Positions 8,013 through 11,967 of a stretch of DNA of 11,967 bases are shown piece after piece; the first letter of the stretch is position 1, and every line of letters starts with the position of its first letter. The notes under the pieces were generated by a model. The model did not search any database. It was given only the letters and a program-made list of their open reading frames with translations, and had not been told where the DNA came from. This DNA is from an uncultured Bacteroidales bacterium (GTDB taxonomy: Bacteria > Bacteroidota > Bacteroidia > Bacteroidales > Paludibacteraceae): contig CALATT010000035.1 of assembly GCA_937891905.1 (NCBI GenBank), positions 1 through 11,967 on the forward strand, in the 5' to 3' direction. Both the position numbers and the translations under genes were made by a program.

Positions 8013-9554
8013 TTATTCTATTCCAGCTATCTTAAGCGCAGCGTTGATGCCATCTAATGCAGAGGAGGTGATGCCGCCAGCATAACCTGCTCCTTCCCCG
8101 CAAGGATAGAGGTTAGGGGTGGAAATGGATTGTAGGGTGTCGGGATCTCGTGGTATGCGCACGGCACTACTGCTTCTACTTTCTACGCCTACGATGATGG
8201 CTTCGTTGGTAAGGAAGCCTGGGTATTTGCGGTCAAAATCGCGGAAGCCTTGTTGTAGTCGTTTGCCTATGTGGGCAGGTAACCATTGATCAAGGCGGCT
8301 GGGTGTGATGCCTGGTAGGTAACTGCAATTAGGCAGTGTGTGTGATGTTTTGCCCTCTACGAAATCGCGTAGCCGTTGGGCTGGTGCGGTGTTCTGTTTG
8401 TTTTCTCCAGTTGCTTCGGTACATTTTAATGCTTCGCGGTATGCGAGTGTTTCCAATGCTTCCTGGTATGCTAATCCGCGTAGCGGGTCATCGCCAGGTA
8501 TATCTTCTGGGTTGATTTGTACCACCATACCACTATTAGCGAATGGTGAGTTGCGATGGCTGGCTGACATGCCATTGACGACGCATGTATGCAGTGTGCT
8601 GCCCGCTGGTACCATATGTCCTCCTGGACACATACAGAATGAATAGACGCCTCTTCCGTTCACTTGTGTTACCAGTGAGTAGGAGGCATTGCCTAATAAC
8701 TGTATTGTCTCTTCGTTCTTGCGCTCCGATGTGTGGCTTCTCTTGCCTTTGAAATACATGAGGTCATTGATGAGTGCTTGTGGGTGTTCGGCGCGTACGC
8801 CCATGGCAAATCCTTTCGTTTCCAATGTTACACCTTCTTCTGCGAGCATACGATAGGTATCGTGTGCGGAATGACCAATGGCGAGGATGATAGGTGTAGT
8901 TAATTGATGATTGGTATTTCTAAAAGGAAGAAGCGAGTCTATGCGTTTCTCAAAGTGTATCTCTCCACCATGAGCGATGATGCATTCTCGCATTCGCTTG
9001 ATGATAGATGGCAGTTTATCGCTACCTATGTGCGCGTGTGCCTCGTATAGCACGGTGTCTGGTGCTCCGAAATAATGGAATAGTTCCATAACGCGCTGCA
9101 TATTACCGCGTTTCTTGGAGCGTGAGAAGAGTTTGCCATCAGAGAAAGTACCTGCTCCGCCTTCTCCAAAGCAGTAATTGGATTCCTCATTGAGACCCAT
9201 ATTGCGATTGAGTTGGGCGATGTCTATCTTGCGTTCGCTCACTTCTTTTCCTCGTTCGAATAGGATGGGTTTGATGCCGTGCTCGATGAGTGTGAGTGCG
9301 GCGAAGAGTCCTGCTGGACCTGCTCCAATGATGATGACTTGTTGGGGAGCTTGATGCACCTCTTGGAAGACGGGTGGGGTGTATAGAGGAATAGGGGCAT
9401 CTTTAGGAATAGGATTGTCCTTATCATCAATAAGAACGGTAAGATGCACTTTCAGCTCTCGCTGGCGTGCATCTACCGAACGCTTTACAACGCGCCATTG
9501 CTGCTGTGCAGCATGGGCATCCTTAGGAGATAGTATGTATTGACGAGTGGTCAA
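8013..9554 (-). CDS. NAD(P)/FAD-dependent dehydrogenase, COG2509-type flavoprotein
   Basis: Predicted cytosolic flavoprotein of the broadly conserved but poorly characterised 'uncharacterized FAD-dependent dehydrogenase' group; its substrate is unknown. Residues 20-45 contain the family N-terminal motif VVKRSVDARQRELKV. The dinucleotide-binding fold is VIIIGAGPAGLFAA (73-86, GxGxxG at 77-82) followed by ILFERG. Further signatures are NYCFGEGGAGTFSDGKL (126-142), the cysteine-bearing RGVYSFCMCPGGHMVPAGS (301-319), and the C-terminal FAD motif YPCGEGAGYAGGITSSALDG (483-502). Its 513 residues are close to the family length, with a somewhat short N-terminus. An in-frame stop lies at 9564-9566 and no ATG or GTG precedes the conserved motif, so the start is most likely TTG at 9554, one base after the recA stop. 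Co-transcription and translational coupling with recA are therefore likely. Confidence 0.92.
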   Translation of the reverse strand: MTTRQYILSPKDAHAAQQQWRVVKRSVDARQRELKVHLTVLIDDKDNPIPKDAPIPLYTPPVFQEVHQAPQQVIIIGAGPAGLFAALTLIEHGIKPILFERGKEVSERKIDIAQLNRNMGLNEESNYCFGEGGAGTFSDGKLFSRSKKRGNMQRVMELFHYFGAPDTVLYEAHAHIGSDKLPSIIKRMRECIIAHGGEIHFEKRIDSLLPFRNTNHQLTTPIILAIGHSAHDTYRMLAEEGVTLETKGFAMGVRAEHPQALINDLMYFKGKRSHTSERKNEETIQLLGNASYSLVTQVNGRGVYSFCMCPGGHMVPAGSTLHTCVVNGMSASHRNSPFANSGMVVQINPEDIPGDDPLRGLAYQEALETLAYREALKCTEATGENKQNTAPAQRLRDFVEGKTSHTLPNCSYLPGITPSRLDQWLPAHIGKRLQQGFRDFDRKYPGFLTNEAIIVGVESRSSSAVRIPRDPDTLQSISTPNLYPCGEGAGYAGGITSSALDGINAALKIAGIE

Positions 9555-9555
9555 T

Positions 9556-10602
9556 TTAGCTGCCTATCTTATGCAGGACTGCTTCCAGTCCTAATTCCTT
9601 TACTTTCTCGTTGATTTTGATTTCTAATTCTTCGCACAACTCAGGATTATCGCGTAGCACATTCTTTACATTATCGCGGCCTTGTCCCAATTTGGTGTCT
9701 CCATAACTGAAGAATGAACCGCTTTTCTTGATAACTTCTGTAGCGACTGCGAAGTCAAGAATCTCGCCTATCTTAGAGATACCCTCATTGAACATGAGGT
9801 CAAACTCAGCTTTCTTGAAAGGAGGTGCTACTTTATTCTTCACTACTTTAACGCGTACCTGGTTTCCTTTGATAACTTCGCCATCCTTGATTTGTCCTGT
9901 TCTGCGGATATCGAGTCGCACGCTTGCGTAGAACTTAAGTGCGTTACCGCCTGTGGTGGTTTCTGGGTTGCCGAACATGACGCCAATCTTCTCGCGTAAT
10001 TGGTTGATAAAGATGACGGTAGTACCTGTTTTATTGACAGAAGCAGTCATCTTACGCAATGCTTGGCTCATGAGTCGTGCTTGTAGTCCAACTTTGTTGT
10101 CTCCCATTTCTCCTGTAATCTCAGCTTTTGGAGTTAAAGCTGCTACAGAGTCAATGACAATCAAGTCCACAGCTGCAGAGCGGATAAGCTCATCAGCGAT
10201 TTCTAATGCCTGCTCTCCTGAATCAGGCTGTGCAATGAGGAGATCATCCACATTGACGCCAAGTTTCTCTGCATAGAAGCGGTCGAAGGCGTGCTCTGCG
10301 TCGATGATGGCAGCTATACCACCTTGCTTTTGCGCTTCTGCCATGGCGTGGATGGCTAATGTGGTCTTACCAGATGATTCGGGACCATAGATCTCAATGA
10401 TGCGTCCTTTTGGGAATCCGCCTACGCCCAAAGCGAGGTTCAGTCCAATACTGCCAGTAGGGATGACTGGTACATTCTCAATCTTCTCATCCCCTAATTT
10501 CATGATAGCACCTTTACCAAAACTTTTGTCGATTTTAGCCATTGCAGCTTGTAGGGCTTTTAGTTTCTCTGCAGAAGGTTGTTGCTTGTTGTCTGTTGCC
10601 AT
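9556..10602 (-). CDS. recA: Recombinase RecA
   Basis: DNA-dependent ATPase that forms filaments on single-stranded DNA and drives strand exchange in recombinational repair. The product is 348 residues (E. coli RecA is 353). Walker A is GPESSGKT (73-80), Walker B LIVID (147-151); the MAW motif region is around 40-65 (VPVIPTGSIGLNLALGVGG), loop 1 around 160-168 (AEITGEMGD), and loop 2 around 203-219, starting REKIGVMFGNPETTTGG. The C-terminal domain ends VKELGLEAVLHKIGS. The start is ATG at 10602 (MATDNKQQPSAEK); the in-frame TTG at 10683 lies inside the -7 promoter element and cannot be used from that promoter. The leader is about 70 bases and A/T rich. The flavoprotein gene starts one base after its TAA. 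No intein or disruption is present. Confidence 0.98.
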   Translation of the reverse strand: MATDNKQQPSAEKLKALQAAMAKIDKSFGKGAIMKLGDEKIENVPVIPTGSIGLNLALGVGGFPKGRIIEIYGPESSGKTTLAIHAMAEAQKQGGIAAIIDAEHAFDRFYAEKLGVNVDDLLIAQPDSGEQALEIADELIRSAAVDLIVIDSVAALTPKAEITGEMGDNKVGLQARLMSQALRKMTASVNKTGTTVIFINQLREKIGVMFGNPETTTGGNALKFYASVRLDIRRTGQIKDGEVIKGNQVRVKVVKNKVAPPFKKAEFDLMFNEGISKIGEILDFAVATEVIKKSGSFFSYGDTKLGQGRDNVKNVLRDNPELCEELEIKINEKVKELGLEAVLHKIGS

Positions 10603-10680
10603 GGATATATATTGATTTGATGTTACTAAATATGTATTATAGAAATGTATAGGTCTTCTTAATGGTTTATAATGCGAGTG

Positions 10681-10711
10681 CAAAGGTAATAAAAAAAAAG
10701 CATATACGCAA
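10681..10711 (-). promoter_or_regulatory. Bacteroidetes-type promoter of recA
   Basis: Read on the - strand: TTG (complement of 10709-10711), a 20-base spacer containing a T-run, then TACCTTTG (complement of 10681-10688). This matches TTG-N19/20-TAnnTTTG. Transcription should begin near 10675, giving a leader of about 70 bases. It sits directly after the nth stop codon, so recA can be expressed apart from the upstream repair genes. Confidence 0.8.
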
Positions 10712-10721
10712 GTATATACTT
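10710..10721. repeat. 12-bp perfect palindrome overlapping the recA -33 element and the nth stop
   Basis: AAGTATATACTT is its own reverse complement. It covers two bases of the recA promoter TTG (10709-10711) and two bases of the nth stop codon (10720-10722). ATATAC occurs again at 10702-10707, 12 bases from its copy within the palindrome. The position is where a repressor could block RNA polymerase, but A/T-rich palindromes of this size can also arise by chance. Confidence 0.45.
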
Positions 10722-11355
10722 ATTTTTTTGCAAAATAGCGGCAATATGGTTGTAGTCCGCATTGCTCACATTTGGGTTTTCGTGCTTGGCATATATATCG
10801 TCCGTGTAGTAATAACCAATGGTGTGCTTTGGGAATGATGTCTTGTGGTATATAGCGCACTAATTGGTCTTCAGTTTGCCTTGGTGTGCGGCTATGTGTG
10901 GTGAGTCCTAATCGTTCACTGACGCGGAAGATATGTGTATCCACTGCCATGGTGGGTTGATTCCAAATGACGGCGCAAACTACATTCGCTGTTTTTCGTC
11001 CCACGCCAGATAATGTTTGCAGGTCATCTATGTTGTCAGGCACTTCGCTATGATAGACGCTTACTAATCGCTGTGCCATTTGGACGAGATGGTTGGCTTT
11101 GGCGCGTGGATAACTGACGGATTTGACGAGTTCGTATACCTCGTCGCTTGTAGCGTTAGCGAGTGCTTGTGGTGTGGGGTATTGTGCGAAGAGAGCAGGC
11201 GTGACTATGTTTACGCGCTTATCGGTGCATTGAGCAGATAGCATGACAGCTACCAATAGTTCAAATGGATTGCTATAATGCAGTTCTGATTGCGCAACGG
11301 GCATGTTGGCTTCAAACCAATGGAGAATATGCTCAAAGCGTTGTTTGATGGTCAT
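10720..11355 (-). CDS. nth: Endonuclease III, base-excision repair DNA glycosylase/AP lyase
   Basis: Removes oxidised pyrimidines and cleaves the strand at abasic sites. At 211 residues it has the normal length (E. coli Nth has 211). The helix-hairpin-helix motif is LSGVGRKTANVV (115-126), with catalytic lysine K121; the catalytic aspartate is D139 in VDTHIFRVSERLG. The C-terminal [4Fe-4S] ligands follow the C-x6-C-x2-C-x5-C pattern at C189, C196, C199 and C205. Residues 32-45 (ELLVAVMLSAQCTD) are the conserved N-terminal helix. The ATG at 11355 places the start inside the end of the DUF4924 gene (23-base overlap), so translation is probably coupled. It ends 117 bases before recA. Confidence 0.97.
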   Translation of the reverse strand: MTIKQRFEHILHWFEANMPVAQSELHYSNPFELLVAVMLSAQCTDKRVNIVTPALFAQYPTPQALANATSDEVYELVKSVSYPRAKANHLVQMAQRLVSVYHSEVPDNIDDLQTLSGVGRKTANVVCAVIWNQPTMAVDTHIFRVSERLGLTTHSRTPRQTEDQLVRYIPQDIIPKAHHWLLLHGRYICQARKPKCEQCGLQPYCRYFAKK

Positions 11356-11791
11356 GGTATGTTTTGCTGAGGAATTGCAGTAATTGTGTGGCTTGTTGTT
11401 GCACGCTCGTAGTCTGAGGTGTTATCTCTCGTTTTTGCAGGCGTAGAAGCATTATCTGGTATAGCAGTAGTAGGCATGCTTCTATGTCTGACATAGTGGG
11501 TCTGTCTGTTTTTGCTTTTAGGAGGTTGAGTGAGGGTGTGAGTCGTATGATAGCCGCGCGGTAGATGGCGTCTTCTTGCAAAAGGCGCGAGTGTAGTTCT
11601 TCTAATTCGGAAAGTGCGTTTTGTGCCAATTGAAGGTGTCCTCCTTCTACGATTCCTTCTCGGTGCATCATCTCGTTTAGTTCATGCAGTTCGGCTGTGG
11701 CATCGGCTTGTGCAGGGAAGGCACGCAGGTAATCCTCCATTTGCCATAAATAAAGGATATATTCGGCTATGTTTTCTTTCTTGCTTTTCAT
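11333..11791 (-). CDS. DUF4924-family protein, function unknown
   Basis: A 152-residue, probably all-helical cytosolic protein of a family essentially confined to Bacteroidetes. Recognisable blocks are the start KENIAEYILYLWQMEDYLRA (5-24), MMHREGIVEGGHLQLAQNAL (41-60) followed by ELEELHSRLL, and a C-terminal LLLLYQIMLLRLQKREITP (107-125). It has no signal peptide, membrane segment or catalytic motif that I can identify. The family is usually somewhat longer at the N-terminus; here an in-frame stop 18 bases upstream, the stop of the S4 gene itself, fixes the start at or after ATG 11791. Its end overlaps nth by 23 bases. The neighbours (RNA binding on one side, DNA repair on the other) hint at a nucleic-acid-related role, which is inference only. 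Confidence 0.85.
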   Translation of the reverse strand: MKSKKENIAEYILYLWQMEDYLRAFPAQADATAELHELNEMMHREGIVEGGHLQLAQNALSELEELHSRLLQEDAIYRAAIIRLTPSLNLLKAKTDRPTMSDIEACLLLLYQIMLLRLQKREITPQTTSVQQQATQLLQFLSKTYHDHQTTL

Positions 11792-11809
11792 TCTTTTTCT
11801 ACTTTTGTG

Positions 11810-11967
11810 TTAGGCTTCGTCCTCGTCGTCATCCCAATCTATTTCGTCTAGATAGGTGTCGCTCATGAATACTTCGATATCTCGTCTATCTTTCTTGGTG
11901 GGTCGTCCTGTGCCTCTATCGCGTCCGCTTTGTCCTGCTAATCGTGCGAGTTCGAGCAGTTCAAGTT
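11810..11967 (-). CDS. RNA-binding S4-domain (Hsp15-like) protein, C-terminal fragment
   Basis: Only the last 52 codons are in the window; the S4 domain itself would lie beyond the right edge. The visible part has a basic stretch GRDRGTGRPTKKDRRDIEVF followed by a very acidic end (DEIDWDDDEDEA, stop). The GRPTKKDRRDI motif corresponds to the C-terminal RRPDKKERRDL region of Hsp15-type S4 proteins, which bind stalled 50S ribosomal subunits carrying peptidyl-tRNA, and the acidic tail is usual in Bacteroidetes members. The gene stops 18 bases before the DUF4924 start, in the same frame, so the two are probably co-transcribed. The call rests on this motif alone. Confidence 0.7.
   Translation of the reverse strand, partial: LELLELARLAGQSGRDRGTGRPTKKDRRDIEVFMSDTYLDEIDWDDDEDEA

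Noticed and set aside
8338..8646. 102-codon + strand frame inside the flavoprotein gene
   Set aside because: It is antisense to conserved flavoprotein motifs and has no promoter or recognisable content.
10603..10683. 27-residue N-terminal extension of RecA from a TTG at 10683
   Set aside because: The TTG is part of the -7 promoter element, so the transcript begins after it; the ATG at 10602 gives the standard RecA N-terminus.
1..11967. Mobile elements, defence systems, CRISPR or phage genes
   Set aside because: No transposase, integrase, repeat array or defence motif was seen; the genes are a glycan locus and core housekeeping functions.

Overview
The window looks like chromosomal DNA of a Bacteroidales bacterium, most likely a Prevotella-type gut or rumen species. 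The evidence is a SusC/SusD pair, lipoprotein signal peptides followed by acidic residues, promoters of the Bacteroidetes form (TTG, 20 bases, TAnnTTTG), A/T-rich leaders without clear Shine-Dalgarno sites, a DUF4924 protein, and a small secreted protein with a tail typical of this order.

Left half, + strand (1-7096): the downstream part of a pectin polysaccharide utilization locus. It holds the C-terminal two thirds of a SusC-type outer-membrane transporter (cut by the window edge), its SusD-type glycan-binding lipoprotein, a PL1 pectate lyase lipoprotein whose start overlaps the end of susD, and a GH28 polygalacturonase. Gaps are 19 bases, an overlap of about 11, and 28 bases, so one transcript is likely. 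The inferred route is as follows: the surface pectate lyase cuts homogalacturonan, SusD and SusC capture and import the oligosaccharides, and the GH28 enzyme shortens them further, probably in the periplasm.

Middle (7097-8012): a separate + strand gene with its own recognisable promoter encodes a 238-residue secreted, beta-rich, non-enzymatic-looking protein. It ends at a strong hairpin terminator shared with the convergent genes to the right.

Right half, - strand (8013-11967): a compact housekeeping cluster. In transcription order it holds the end of an S4-domain (Hsp15-like) RNA-binding protein, a DUF4924 protein, endonuclease III (nth), recA with its own promoter, and a COG2509-type FAD-dependent dehydrogenase that begins one base after the recA stop, apparently with a TTG codon. 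The genes are nearly or actually overlapping. Theme: RNA binding, base-excision repair and recombination, plus a flavoprotein of unknown role.

No tRNA, rRNA, CRISPR array, insertion sequence or prophage gene was seen, and no stretch over 300 bases lacks a gene. Most of the window is ordinary. The least explained items are the small secreted protein at 7228-7944, the palindrome over the recA promoter, the cysteine-rich pectate lyase core, and the recA-flavoprotein junction.
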